The notes under the pieces: model-generated
The model's input: only the letters and a program-made list of their open reading frames with translations
Told to the model about the DNA's origin: nothing
Database searches by the model: none
Assembly: GCA_002285055.1 (NCBI GenBank)
Contig: NQYJ01000007.1
Coordinates: 44,977-108,976 of the forward strand
Reading direction: 5' to 3'
Source of the DNA: Candidatus Izimoplasma sp. ZiA1
Lineage (GTDB): Bacteria; Bacillota_I; Bacilli_A; Izemoplasmatales; Izemoplasmataceae
Length of the DNA stretch: 64,000 nucleotides
Program-made: the position numbers and the translations under genes
In this document: piece after piece, positions 1-8,408 of the stretch
How positions within the stretch are numbered: the stretch's first letter is position 1
How the letters are laid out: each line of letters begins with the position of its first letter

Positions 1-2
1 TA

Positions 3-551
3 CCTAATATTCGTAAAGGTGAATTTGAAGGAATGAAAACTAAAATTAAAGAAGATAAATGGGCTCCTGATTATGGAACTCAAGAAATCCACCCAACATT
101 TGGTGTTATCGGGGTTGGAGCTAGAATTCCTTTAGTCGCATATAATATAGACTTAAATACTACAGATATTGACGTTGCTAAAAATATCGCAAAAGCGATT
201 AGAAATAGTAGTGGTGGGTTTACTTATATTCAAGCTGGGCCTGCAATGTTAAATGAAAGAGGACATGTTCAAGTAACAATGAATATCTTAGATTATAAAA
301 AGAACCCAATTTATAGAATCTTTGAAACAGTAAAAATGGAAGCAAAAAGATATCATGTAGAAGTAACAAATAGTGAACTTGTTGGACTTGCTCCAAAAGA
401 TGCACTTAAAAGATCAATAAAATATTATCTTCAAGTTAATAATATCGAGTATAATAAAGATATGACTTTAGATGAAATAACGAAATATTCAATTGAATAT
501 TTAAAATTTAGAGATTTTGACAGATTAAAAATCATTGAGTCAAATATTTAA
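3..551 (+). CDS. ftcD: Glutamate formimidoyltransferase, 3' part (5' end outside window)
   Basis: The reading frame is open from the first bases, so this is the C-terminal 182 residues of a gene that starts before the window; the internal ATG at 33 is not the start. Residues such as RKGEFEGM, HPTFGVIGVGAR and PLVAYNIDL match the formiminotransferase domain, which moves the formimino group from formiminoglutamate to tetrahydrofolate, the last step of histidine breakdown to glutamate. The cyclodeaminase is a separate gene two positions downstream rather than a C-terminal fusion as in animals. hutI follows after 17 bases. Identification is firm; hutH and hutU would be expected just upstream but cannot be seen. 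Confidence 0.9.
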   Translation, partial: PNIRKGEFEGMKTKIKEDKWAPDYGTQEIHPTFGVIGVGARIPLVAYNIDLNTTDIDVAKNIAKAIRNSSGGFTYIQAGPAMLNERGHVQVTMNILDYKKNPIYRIFETVKMEAKRYHVEVTNSELVGLAPKDALKRSIKYYLQVNNIEYNKDMTLDEITKYSIEYLKFRDFDRLKIIESNI

Positions 552-568
552 AAAAAAGGAGTGGTATT

Positions 569-1834
569 ATGCAAGCCGATTTGATAATATATAATATCGG
601 AACATTAATAACACCTAAGACAAAAACTTTACCTGTTAGAGGTAAAAAAATGTCAGATGTAAAAATAATTAAACACGCTTTTATAGCTATTAAAGACGGT
701 AAAATTAAAGACTTTGGTGGCTATGATTATCAAAATTTGGTTGGACCAAATACAATAATGCATAACGCTGAAGGTAATTTAGTATTGCCAGGATTAGTTG
801 ATTCACACACCCATTTAGTATATGGAGGGAGCAGGGAAGACGAGTTCATCGATAAGATTGAAGGAGTACCTTACTTAGATATATTAAAACGTGGTGGTGG
901 AATTTTAAGTACTGTTGAAAAAACTAGAAAAGCATCATTTGACGAACTATATGACAAAGCGTTTAACTCTCTAAACGAGATGTTATTACTAGGGGTTACT
1001 ACAGTTGAGGCAAAGAGCGGTTATGGATTAAATGAAGAAACAGAATTAAAACAATTAGAAGTTGCAAAAAAACTAAATAAAAATCATCCAATTGATATTG
1101 TATCAACTTATTTAGGAGCACATGCCGTACCAAAAGAATTTAAAAAGAATACACGCGGATATGTTGATGAAGTTATTAGAATAATGGAAATAGTTAAGGA
1201 AAAAGAATTAGCAGATTTTGTTGATGTGTTTCTTGAAGACTCAGTTTTTAATAAGGAAGAAACTGCTCGTATTTTAATAAATGCAGAACGTTTAGAATTT
1301 AAATTAAAACTTCATGCAGATGAGATTGTTCCCTTAGGCGGAGCAACACTTGCAGCTAAACTAAATGCAGCAAGTGCAGATCACCTTATGGCAATAGATG
1401 AAGAGGGAATATTGTCTTTATCAAAAGTTAATACAGTAGCTAACTTATTACCTTCAACATCTTTCTATTTGAATAAAGACTTTGCACCAGCTAGAAAAAT
1501 GATTGAAAATAATGTAAGTATTTCAATATCAAGTGACTACAACCCTGGTTCTAGTCCTAGTGAAAATTTCCAGTTTTCAATGCAACTAGCTGCTAATAAA
1601 CTTAAAATGTATCCAAATGAAATTGTAACAGCATCAACAATTAATGCAGCTTATAATTTAAGAAAAAGCGATTTAATCGGTTCAATTGAAGTTGGAAAAA
1701 ATGCAGATATAGTAATATTTAACAGTAAAAATCTAAATTACCTTTTATATCATTTTGGTGTAAATCATACAAAAGATGTATTTAAGAATGGTGTAATAGT
1801 TGTTAAAGACAGAAAATTAGTGGAGGAAAAATAA
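569..1834 (+). CDS. hutI: Imidazolonepropionase
   Basis: This 421-residue amidohydrolase opens imidazolone-5-propionate to formiminoglutamate in cytosolic histidine catabolism. The metal-binding HxH lies at residues 80-82 in LVDSHTHLVYGG, the family signature GGGILSTVEKTR follows, HADE near 249-252 gives a further metal and catalytic site, and SSDYNPGSSPSENF near 318-331 carries the late aspartate. Length matches the family (about 405-420). The ATG at 569 has a good ribosome site (AAGGAG) 7 bases upstream. It sits between ftcD and fchA, and its stop TAA shares one base with the ATG of fchA, so translation is probably coupled. Product and substrate of neighbours agree, which makes the assignment secure. 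Confidence 0.95.
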   Translation: MQADLIIYNIGTLITPKTKTLPVRGKKMSDVKIIKHAFIAIKDGKIKDFGGYDYQNLVGPNTIMHNAEGNLVLPGLVDSHTHLVYGGSREDEFIDKIEGVPYLDILKRGGGILSTVEKTRKASFDELYDKAFNSLNEMLLLGVTTVEAKSGYGLNEETELKQLEVAKKLNKNHPIDIVSTYLGAHAVPKEFKKNTRGYVDEVIRIMEIVKEKELADFVDVFLEDSVFNKEETARILINAERLEFKLKLHADEIVPLGGATLAAKLNAASADHLMAIDEEGILSLSKVNTVANLLPSTSFYLNKDFAPARKMIENNVSISISSDYNPGSSPSENFQFSMQLAANKLKMYPNEIVTASTINAAYNLRKSDLIGSIEVGKNADIVIFNSKNLNYLLYHFGVNHTKDVFKNGVIVVKDRKLVEEK

Positions 1835-2469
1835 TGTTAAAGGATTTAAAAACTTTCGAGTTTGTAAATACAGTAGATAGTAAAAGTCCAGCACCTGGTG
1901 GTGGAAGTGTCAGTGCTCTAGCAAGTTCATTAGGAGCAGCATTGTTAAGAATGGTTGGACATTTATCAATTTCAAAGAAAAAGTTTAGAGAACTTGATGA
2001 AACAGTTCAAGCTGAGTTTATTTCTAGGTTTGATAATTTATTACCATTAAAAGAAAAACTTATCGATTTAATTGATAAAGATACAATGGCATTTAACGAG
2101 ATTATGGCAGCATTTAAATTACCAAAAGAAACAGATGAAGAAAAGAAAGAAAGATCAAAAGCGATCCAAGAAGCAACTTTGTTCGCTACAAAAGTACCCT
2201 TTACAGTTGTAGAAATTTCTATTGAGGCACTAGAAAATATTGAATTCATATTACAATATGGGAATAAAAATACCATTTCCGATATTGGAGTAGGAGCATT
2301 AATGCTATACTCAGGAATCGAAGGAGCTATCTTAAATGTTAAGATTAATCTATCAGGTTTAAAAGATGAAGATATTAAAAATGATTTTACCAAGAAAATC
2401 AACAGTGCTCTTGAAGAAGCGACTATACTTAAAGATAGAATTTTAGAAGAAATTCACAACGCGTTATAA
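1834..2469 (+). CDS. fchA: Formimidoyltetrahydrofolate cyclodeaminase
   Basis: A 211-residue stand-alone member of the FTCD_C family, which converts 5-formimino-THF to 5,10-methenyl-THF with release of ammonia. The N-terminal SPAPGGGSVSALASSLGAAL motif is diagnostic; the rest is mostly helical as expected. The start overlaps the hutI stop by one base (TAATG), and GTGGAGG within the end of hutI provides the ribosome site. With ftcD and hutI it completes the pathway from imidazolonepropionate to glutamate and a one-carbon unit. A perfect hairpin terminator directly after the stop ends the operon. I see no truncation or missing motif. Confidence 0.93.
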   Translation: MLKDLKTFEFVNTVDSKSPAPGGGSVSALASSLGAALLRMVGHLSISKKKFRELDETVQAEFISRFDNLLPLKEKLIDLIDKDTMAFNEIMAAFKLPKETDEEKKERSKAIQEATLFATKVPFTVVEISIEALENIEFILQYGNKNTISDIGVGALMLYSGIEGAILNVKINLSGLKDEDIKNDFTKKINSALEEATILKDRILEEIHNAL

Positions 2470-2493
2470 AAAAATGCCATATGGCATTTTTTT
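2468..2493 (+). terminator. Intrinsic terminator after the histidine operon
   Basis: The palindrome AAAAAATGCCATATGGCATTTTTT begins within the fchA stop codon and runs into a T tract. It ends the ftcD-hutI-fchA transcript before the independently transcribed PAS gene at 2540. Confidence 0.85.
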
Positions 2494-2539
2494 ATACCCA
2501 AATTGTGATAGAATGATACTATAAAAGTGGAGGTGGACC

Positions 2540-3655
2540 ATGGAGGAAAGAATGTATAAAAATTACGATTCTTTTACTGGGATTGTTTGCTTTTTTGATA
2601 ATCAGGATGTTATTACTTACTCTAATGATTTCTTTGCTAAAATGCTTGGTTACAATAAATTTGAAATGGTAGGTTTAAAGATTACCGATTTAATTGTGCC
2701 CGATGAAAAGGCCTCTTTTTTTGATATGGTTTATCTTGATAACATTACCCATAATATAACTGTGAAGTTTTATCATAAAACCGGAGCCTTTAGATTTTTC
2801 TCGATAAGGATTTATAATTTAGATAATCAAAAGCAAATATTAGGGCATTTGATAAAAAGAAAATACTCAGGTTTTGATTTTGAGTCAATAAAAGATTTGC
2901 TTGTTGATGATCAATTACTTCAAAAAATCGAATCAGATAATCTTGAAGATTTTATTAAACATGATTCAATACAACTTAAACTAGTCTTAGATTCTTTACC
3001 GATTGACGTATGGATAAAAGATAAATATTATAGATATATTTTTATGAATAATTCATTAAGAGCTCATACAGGTATTAAATCAGATGAGTATTACTTAAAA
3101 ACTGATTTTGATTTATATGAAAAAGATGTTGCTAATGAGTTTGTAACTAGTGATCAATCTGCTGTTGATGCAAAAAGAAAAATATATTTTACATTCGAAT
3201 CCAAAACAACAAGACTCGTTCAATGGACTGAAGTTGCTAAGATTCCTTTATTTAACAAACATTCAAAGCATCTTGGATTGATTGGATGTGCAATTGATAT
3301 TAGTGAGCAAAAGAGAATTGAAGTTCAACTAGCTGATGAAAAAAGAAGATTGGAAAACATAGTAGAAAATATTCATGGTATGGTTATTGAGTTAAACCAA
3401 GATGGGACAATAATTTACCAAGCTGGCCCACTAATAAAAGATTATAATATGATTAATAATAATATATATGAATATTTTACAAAAATAGAAAAAAACTCTG
3501 AGTTAATTGAAAAAGTTAAATTAGCTTTTAGTGGTTTTGAAACATCTTTAGTTACAACAATCCACGGTGTAAAATTCGAGATAAAGTTTAAACAAGTGAT
3601 ATCTGAACAAGATCAAGTAACAGTCATTGGTTTTGGAAACGAAATCAATGAGTAA
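2540..3655 (+). CDS. PAS-domain sensory protein without output domain
   Basis: 371 residues, no transmembrane segment or signal peptide, so probably cytoplasmic. A first PAS domain spans about residues 10-110 (FDNQDVITYSNDFFAKMLGY, then KMVGLKITDLI-like text). A second PAS with its PAC tail lies about 140-255, ending in LIGCAIDISEQKRIE, and a third partial PAS covers about 275-370. There is no GGDEF, EAL, kinase or HTH domain. The ATG at 2540 has GGAGGTGG five bases upstream; ATG 2552 is an in-frame alternative. The gene overlaps the PAS-GGDEF-HD-GYP gene by 8 bases, so it may supply sensing to that enzyme, or the pair may be a split ancestral protein. The ligand is unknown. Confidence 0.75.
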   Translation: MEERMYKNYDSFTGIVCFFDNQDVITYSNDFFAKMLGYNKFEMVGLKITDLIVPDEKASFFDMVYLDNITHNITVKFYHKTGAFRFFSIRIYNLDNQKQILGHLIKRKYSGFDFESIKDLLVDDQLLQKIESDNLEDFIKHDSIQLKLVLDSLPIDVWIKDKYYRYIFMNNSLRAHTGIKSDEYYLKTDFDLYEKDVANEFVTSDQSAVDAKRKIYFTFESKTTRLVQWTEVAKIPLFNKHSKHLGLIGCAIDISEQKRIEVQLADEKRRLENIVENIHGMVIELNQDGTIIYQAGPLIKDYNMINNNIYEYFTKIEKNSELIEKVKLAFSGFETSLVTTIHGVKFEIKFKQVISEQDQVTVIGFGNEINE

Positions 3656-5408
3656 TATATTAGATAATGTTTTAAACCTTATTGAATCTTACACAGGTGG
3701 AGTAGCAATAATAAAAAACAAAAAAGTTTTACATAGAAATAATGTGTTAATTAATATGTTGGAAATCGATAATACACAGAAATATGATCAACCTTGGAAT
3801 TATGTGAATGCTGAATCCAAAGAAATTGTTTTGGGATTGATAACTGACAAGTTATCGGGCACTCAAGAGGTTTTATTAGACTTTAATAAAGATAACCCAA
3901 AATGGATGTTAATTAATAAGTCAGTTTTTTATACTGAAAACAAAGAAAAATATCTTATGATTATTTTTCATGATATAACTAAAAGGAAACTAGAAGAAAT
4001 TGCATCTAAAAAAAGAAAAGAGCTCCTAGAATACACTTTTGAGTCTATAAATGAAGCGGTTATTGGCTTTGATAATGAAAAAAACATAATTTTGTTTAAT
4101 GATGAATCTGAAAAAATAACCGGATATTCAAAAAAAGAAGTAATGAATAAAAACATAAATAATTTTGTTTCATTTTATGATAAAAATGAAAAAAGACTTT
4201 ATTTTGATGAGTATGATAATTATAGAAATGAAGACTTAATTCTTGAATCAAAGGATTTACTTTATCGTGAGGTTGTTTTTAAGATTGCAAAAATCAAAGA
4301 TGAAATAGGTAATGAATATGGAAGTGTTTTAAGTATTGTCGATATTAGTGAAAACAAAAGAAGAGAGAAAGAAATATTGTTTTTAAGCTATCATGATATA
4401 CTTACAGGACTTTATAATAGAACATTCTTTGAAGAGGAAATCAAAATCCTTGATAATAACAGACAGTACCCTTTATCAATTATTATGGGAGATGTTAATG
4501 GGCTTAAGTTGACGAATGATGTTTTTGGACATAGTGAAGGCGACAGATTACTAAGAGATGTTTCAAAAGTTTTAAAAAATACTTGTAGGCAAATAGATGT
4601 AATCGCAAGATGGGGTGGAGATGAGTTTATAATCTTATTACCAAAAACCACCGAACAACAAGCGACACTAATAATGAATAGAATACTTATTAATATTGAT
4701 AGAATGTATAAAAATAGAGATGTAACTACAATAATCCCGAGTTTAGCTCTAGGACTAAGTGTTAAAAATAGCGAAAGTGATGATCTATATAATGTTATAA
4801 AAATTGCTGAAACTAATATGTATAAAAGAAAAATGCTTACAAGTTCAAGCGTTTTTAGCTCAATAATCAATTCAATGAAGAATGCACTTTATGAGAAAAG
4901 TAACGAAACTGAGGAACATGCTGAACGACTTTATGAGACATGTAAAAAAGTCGCTTATAAATATGACCTCAACGAAAATCTTTTAAATGATTTGGAGTTA
5001 TTTTGTATGCTCCATGATATTGGAAAAATTGGAATAAGTGATGATATCCTTAATAAAAATGGCCCCTTAACAGACAGTGAATGGGACGAAATGAAAAAAC
5101 ATCCTGAGGTTGGATATAGAATCGCCAACTCATCAAAAGAGTTAAAAAGTATAGGGAATTATATTTTATCTCATCATGAGAAATTTGATGGTACAGGATA
5201 TCCTAGAAATATTAAAGGGTATAATATTCCTTTATTATCAAGGATTTTGAGTGTTGCAGATGCGTATGATGCTATGACTCATGATCGGAGTTATCGAAAA
5301 AAACTTTCGACAGAGGAAGCTATAGAAGAGTTAAAAAGAAATGCAGGAACACAATTTGATCCAGAAGTTGTTAGTGTGTTTATCGATGAGAACATATTAA
5401 AAGCCTAA
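3648..5408 (+). CDS. PAS-GGDEF-HD-GYP cyclic di-GMP protein
   Basis: 586 residues in the order PAS (about 1-110), PAS (about 120-245), GGDEF (about 245-405), HD-GYP (about 410-586). The cyclase signature RWGGDEF is intact near residue 320, with an inhibitory-site RxxD (RQID) five residues before it. The phosphodiesterase part has MLHDIGKIG near 450 and HHEKFDGTGYP near 510, so both synthesis and hydrolysis of c-di-GMP are possible. No membrane segment is evident. The longer frame opens with TTG at 3627; I chose the ATG at 3648, which overlaps the preceding PAS gene by 8 bases and removes an improbable N-terminal extension. Which activity dominates cannot be read from sequence. Confidence 0.88.
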   Translation: MSNILDNVLNLIESYTGGVAIIKNKKVLHRNNVLINMLEIDNTQKYDQPWNYVNAESKEIVLGLITDKLSGTQEVLLDFNKDNPKWMLINKSVFYTENKEKYLMIIFHDITKRKLEEIASKKRKELLEYTFESINEAVIGFDNEKNIILFNDESEKITGYSKKEVMNKNINNFVSFYDKNEKRLYFDEYDNYRNEDLILESKDLLYREVVFKIAKIKDEIGNEYGSVLSIVDISENKRREKEILFLSYHDILTGLYNRTFFEEEIKILDNNRQYPLSIIMGDVNGLKLTNDVFGHSEGDRLLRDVSKVLKNTCRQIDVIARWGGDEFIILLPKTTEQQATLIMNRILINIDRMYKNRDVTTIIPSLALGLSVKNSESDDLYNVIKIAETNMYKRKMLTSSSVFSSIINSMKNALYEKSNETEEHAERLYETCKKVAYKYDLNENLLNDLELFCMLHDIGKIGISDDILNKNGPLTDSEWDEMKKHPEVGYRIANSSKELKSIGNYILSHHEKFDGTGYPRNIKGYNIPLLSRILSVADAYDAMTHDRSYRKKLSTEEAIEELKRNAGTQFDPEVVSVFIDENILKA

Positions 5409-5428
5409 ATATTTTATTTAGGCTTTTT
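5398..5428. terminator. Bidirectional terminator between convergent genes
   Basis: The inverted repeat AAAAGCCTAAAT/ATTTAGGCTTTT flanks a four-base loop and has A and T tracts on the two sides. It overlaps the last codons of both the HD-GYP gene and the convergent minus-strand gene, so one hairpin serves both. Confidence 0.8.
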
Positions 5429-5642
5429 TTAATTCGTCATTCATAATATCTTCAACAAGAGGTCGACAAAGACCACAACCGCTAGCGGCTTCTGTTTCTC
5501 TTTTTACACTAATAAATCTTTTAGCACCGCCTTTAACAGCTTTTCTAATTTTTCTTTCAGTAACTTGTTTGCAAACACAAATTACTCCATCTTTTATTGC
5601 TTGTTCTCTTTTTATATTGTTGTATGCTTCGTATTTATCCAT
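5418..5642 (-). CDS. BFD-like [2Fe-2S]-binding small protein
   Basis: A 74-residue protein of the bacterioferritin-associated ferredoxin-like family (Fer2_BFD). The four cluster cysteines are in VICVCKQV (C-x-C) and SGCGLC (C-x2-C) about 33 residues apart, with the usual basic helix between. Such domains occur alone or as parts of oxidoreductases and pass electrons or store iron-sulfur equivalents. The frame extends 12 codons upstream to 5678, but the ATG at 5642 has GGATGTG at the right distance and is preferred. No bacterioferritin gene lies nearby, so the partner is unknown. Confidence 0.75.
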   Translation of the reverse strand: MDKYEAYNNIKREQAIKDGVICVCKQVTERKIRKAVKGGAKRFISVKRETEAASGCGLCRPLVEDIMNDELKKA

Positions 5643-5708
5643 GTTATCACATCCTAAATATAATATATCACATTTCATATTTTTTTAATATTGTTTAAGC
5701 TTTCATTA

Positions 5709-5717
5709 TGATATAAT
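5709..5717 (+). promoter_or_regulatory. Extended -10 promoter of the GT8 gene
   Basis: TGATATAAT (TGn plus perfect TATAAT) ends 23 bases before the ATG at 5741. A weak -35 candidate TTGTTT lies at 5691 with a short 15-base spacer. Confidence 0.6.
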
Positions 5718-5740
5718 ACATTAGGAAAAGGACTGATTAT

Positions 5741-6757
5741 ATGAAAGAAAAAAAAGCTTGGGTCACTTTTATTATTAGAAATGACTCATATATACCAGGA
5801 GCACTAATTTTTGCTTATGCTTTAAAACTTCAAAACACTGATGCAGATTTAATCTGTATCGTTTCTAGTAATATGCCTGATTCTGCTATTAAAGCCTTAA
5901 AAGTTATATATACAGATGTTATTGCAATTGATGATTTATTTGTGCCCCATGATAGAAGACATGAACGCCAAGATCGCCCGTTTTTATTTTCAAGATTTCA
6001 TGCACTTAGACTTGGTAAAGATGGAGATTTAGGGAAAGATTATGATAAAATATTAATTGCTGATTGTGATTTATTACCTCTTACAAAGTATGATTTGTTA
6101 TTTGATCTGGAGGCACCTGCAGGTGTGATTAACGAAAAAAAAGAAAACTGTTTAGAGTATGTAGATCAAAAATATATTATTCCTGACTCAGTGTACGAAA
6201 AGAACGAGTGGATATGGCATGATGTTTATAAAGATTTTCCTCATGGATCTAAAATACCAAAAGAAGTAACAGACAGAGTAATTCATGAAAAAGATAATAT
6301 GGGTGTTAATGCAGCACTATACTTGTTCAAACCATCAATGAAAATGTATAACTCAATATTAGATGATATAAACAATCCTGAAATACAAAAAGAAATAAGT
6401 ACATATAACTGGCCTGAAATGCAATATATTACTTTGAAAATGTCTGGTAAATGGACAAATATGGATTTGAGATATAGTTCGTTTAATGGTTATCCAAATG
6501 TTGATAGCTTATATGGGATTCATTTTGCAGGACTAAAACCTTGGAGTATTAAAAATAAATCAGTTAAGAGTTTTTCAAAGTTTGAGGATTATCAATTATG
6601 GAACCATACTTACATAAAAATGTGTAAGGATTATCCAGACCTACTTGAAAACGGAAAAATAAGAAGATTAAATAATCATCTTGTGGATTTATTAAAGGAT
6701 CCAAAGTATCAATTTAATAAAAAATACCTACCTCAATTAAACCACTTTTTTAATTAA
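5741..6757 (+). CDS. Glycosyltransferase family 8 (glycogenin-like) protein
   Basis: 338 residues, soluble. The N-terminus WVTFIIRNDSYIPGALIFAY is the nucleotide-sugar-binding strand and helix of GT8 enzymes. The metal-binding DxD appears as ILIADCDLLPL near residue 105, and GIHFAGLKPW near 260 corresponds to the conserved H-x-x-G-x-x-KPW motif that contacts phosphate and metal. These residues indicate a retaining GT-A glycosyltransferase using a UDP-sugar. The acceptor is unknown: bacterial relatives decorate lipopolysaccharide, proteins or storage glycan, and the neighbours give no lead. It is a single-gene transcript with its own promoter and terminator. Confidence 0.8.
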   Translation: MKEKKAWVTFIIRNDSYIPGALIFAYALKLQNTDADLICIVSSNMPDSAIKALKVIYTDVIAIDDLFVPHDRRHERQDRPFLFSRFHALRLGKDGDLGKDYDKILIADCDLLPLTKYDLLFDLEAPAGVINEKKENCLEYVDQKYIIPDSVYEKNEWIWHDVYKDFPHGSKIPKEVTDRVIHEKDNMGVNAALYLFKPSMKMYNSILDDINNPEIQKEISTYNWPEMQYITLKMSGKWTNMDLRYSSFNGYPNVDSLYGIHFAGLKPWSIKNKSVKSFSKFEDYQLWNHTYIKMCKDYPDLLENGKIRRLNNHLVDLLKDPKYQFNKKYLPQLNHFFN

Positions 6758-6785
6758 AACCACTTTTAATTAAAGTGGTTTTTTT
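6757..6785 (+). terminator. Intrinsic terminator after the GT8 gene
   Basis: AAACCACTTT-TAATT-AAAGTGGTTT followed by a T run, beginning at the stop codon. An unpaired copy of ACCACTTTTTTAATT occurs just upstream within the last codons. Confidence 0.85.
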
Positions 6786-6846
6786 AATAATTATTAACGA
6801 TTATGAGTAACTTTTTTATGATATTATTACTTATGTTTCAATTACC

Positions 6847-6875
6847 TTGACAGATAGAGTAATGTTTGGTAAATT
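6847..6875 (+). promoter_or_regulatory. Promoter of the hemolysin III-DegV operon, with 11-base direct repeats
   Basis: TTGACA at 6847-6852, a 17-base spacer and TAAATT at 6870-6875. The spacer begins with GATAGAGTAAT (6853-6863), and the same 11 bases recur at 6885-6895 just after the expected start point, so the repeats bracket the -10 box and may be regulator sites. Confidence 0.6.
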
Positions 6876-6913
6876 ATTATGTGAGATAGAGTAATTTGTA
6901 TGGAGGGAAAAAT

Positions 6914-7537
6914 ATGAAAAAAACGACATCTTTAGGCGAATTAATAGCTAATGCAATATCCCATGGGATAGGTGTATTATTAAGTATTACAGCATTAATT
7001 TTATTACTTGTAAAAGCAAATACAACATTAGAAGTTATAAGTGGATTGATATTTGGGATATCTTTAATTGTCCTATATCTAAGTAGCACACTATTTCATT
7101 CTTTTCCTGAGAAATTAAAAACTGTCTATACAGTTTTTCAAAGATTTGATCATTCAAGTATCTTTATTTTAATTGCGGGAACATATACACCATTTTTACT
7201 TTTATTAGTTAATAATACACAAGGGTATATAATGTTAGCATTATTATGGTCTTTTACATTAATAGGTATCATAATGAAATCAATTTGGATTTCAAAGTTT
7301 CAACTTATTCATCTTGCAATATATTTGATAATGGGTTGGAGTGTATTAGCGGTTTTTAATGAAGTCTACAACGGTCTTAATCAGTATTTTTATTTCTTGT
7401 TGTTTGGTGGAATTAGTTATACGATTGGGGTAGCCTTTTATTTAGCTAGATTTAAATACTCGCATTTCGTATGGCATATATTTGTTTTGGGTGGATCAGT
7501 GTTCCACTTTCTATGTATCTATTTGAGTTTATATTAG
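6914..7537 (+). CDS. Hemolysin III family (PAQR-like) membrane protein
   Basis: 207 residues with about seven membrane segments, typical of the YqfA/HlyIII branch of the PAQR superfamily. The metal-site residues of the fold are visible: SSTLFHS in the second segment, FDHSSIFILIAGTYTPF in the middle, and HFVWHIFVLGGSVFHF in the last. Bacterial members are often annotated as hemolysins, but a membrane lipid-hydrolase or regulatory role is more likely for the family. An in-frame TTG at 6896 opens the frame, but the ATG at 6914 has GGAGGG seven bases ahead. The DegV gene follows after 12 bases, so a joint role in lipid or fatty-acid handling is plausible. Confidence 0.82.
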   Translation: MKKTTSLGELIANAISHGIGVLLSITALILLLVKANTTLEVISGLIFGISLIVLYLSSTLFHSFPEKLKTVYTVFQRFDHSSIFILIAGTYTPFLLLLVNNTQGYIMLALLWSFTLIGIIMKSIWISKFQLIHLAIYLIMGWSVLAVFNEVYNGLNQYFYFLLFGGISYTIGVAFYLARFKYSHFVWHIFVLGGSVFHFLCIYLSLY

Positions 7538-7549
7538 GAGGAAAAATTA

Positions 7550-8398
7550 ATGAAACAATACGGAATCATTATTGACAGCACAGTTTATCTAAGCCAAGAA
7601 GAAATTAAAAAGTATAATATCGAACAAGTAAGTTTGAATATAATAGCTAAGGGTGAAACATTTAAAGAATTAGAAGTAGACAACGATTTTGTTTATGGAA
7701 AGCTTGATAACGGAATTAAACTTACAACAAGTCAACCAGCTCCAGGAGAATTCTTAGATAAGTATGAGGAAATGTTAGCAAAGGGTTATGAGAAATTATT
7801 TGTTATTTGCTTTGGTGAAAAATTAAGCGGAACTTATCAAAGTGCAATTCTTGCAAAAAGTATGCTAGATAATTCAGATTTAGTACATGTTTTTAATACT
7901 AACTCTGCAGCTTATGGCTTAGAGTTATTGACTTTGGAACTTGCAGAATTAATTGAAAAAGGAAAACCAGCTAATGAAATAATTGAAAGATTAGATAAAT
8001 TAATTCATAATAGCAACCTTTTGTTTACACTTGAAAACCTTATATCACTTTTAAGAAGTGGAAGACTAAGTAAAACTAAGGCTGCAATTGGTACAGTTTT
8101 ACGTGTAAAACCTATTATCAGAATGGTAGAAGGTAAATTAGAACTTGTTAAATCAACAAGAACTCATAAAAAAATTACTGATTATGTACTTGAACAAATG
8201 CGTGAGACGTTGGACGAATCAAAAGAAATCATTATTCGTGTTTTAAGCAAAAATTCAAGTGAACATACAAGAGAATTACTAGAAAAAATTAAAGAAGTTT
8301 ATCCAAAAGCTAAAATTACATTTAATGAATACTTAGGTCCACTATTCAGTTTACATCTAGGAAAAAAAGGTTACGGAGTAGCTTGGACTAACGCATAG
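7550..8398 (+). CDS. DegV family fatty-acid-binding protein (first of tandem pair)
   Basis: 282 residues covering the complete DegV fold. Diagnostic strings are IIDSTVYLS at the N-terminus, TTSQPAPGEF near 64-73, SGTYQSAILAK near 97-107 and LLRSGRLSKTKAAIGTVLRVKPI near 165-187. Family members (FakB) hold a fatty acid that is phosphorylated by the kinase FakA before entering phospholipid synthesis. No fakA is present in the window. A strong AGGAGG ribosome site precedes the ATG. The next gene is a close paralogue 10 bases downstream, suggesting duplication and specialisation for different acyl chains, as for FakB1 and FakB2. Confidence 0.88.
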   Translation: MKQYGIIIDSTVYLSQEEIKKYNIEQVSLNIIAKGETFKELEVDNDFVYGKLDNGIKLTTSQPAPGEFLDKYEEMLAKGYEKLFVICFGEKLSGTYQSAILAKSMLDNSDLVHVFNTNSAAYGLELLTLELAELIEKGKPANEIIERLDKLIHNSNLLFTLENLISLLRSGRLSKTKAAIGTVLRVKPIIRMVEGKLELVKSTRTHKKITDYVLEQMRETLDESKEIIIRVLSKNSSEHTRELLEKIKEVYPKAKITFNEYLGPLFSLHLGKKGYGVAWTNA

Positions 8399-8408
8399 GA
8401 GTAGAGTT

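Noticed and set aside
2007..2402. Minus-strand frame of 131 codons inside fchA
   Set aside because: Antisense shadow without ribosome site or recognisable motif; the plus-strand gene is a clear family member. The same holds for other antisense frames, for example in pilot checks at 4412-4870, 16850-17260 and 37529-37921.
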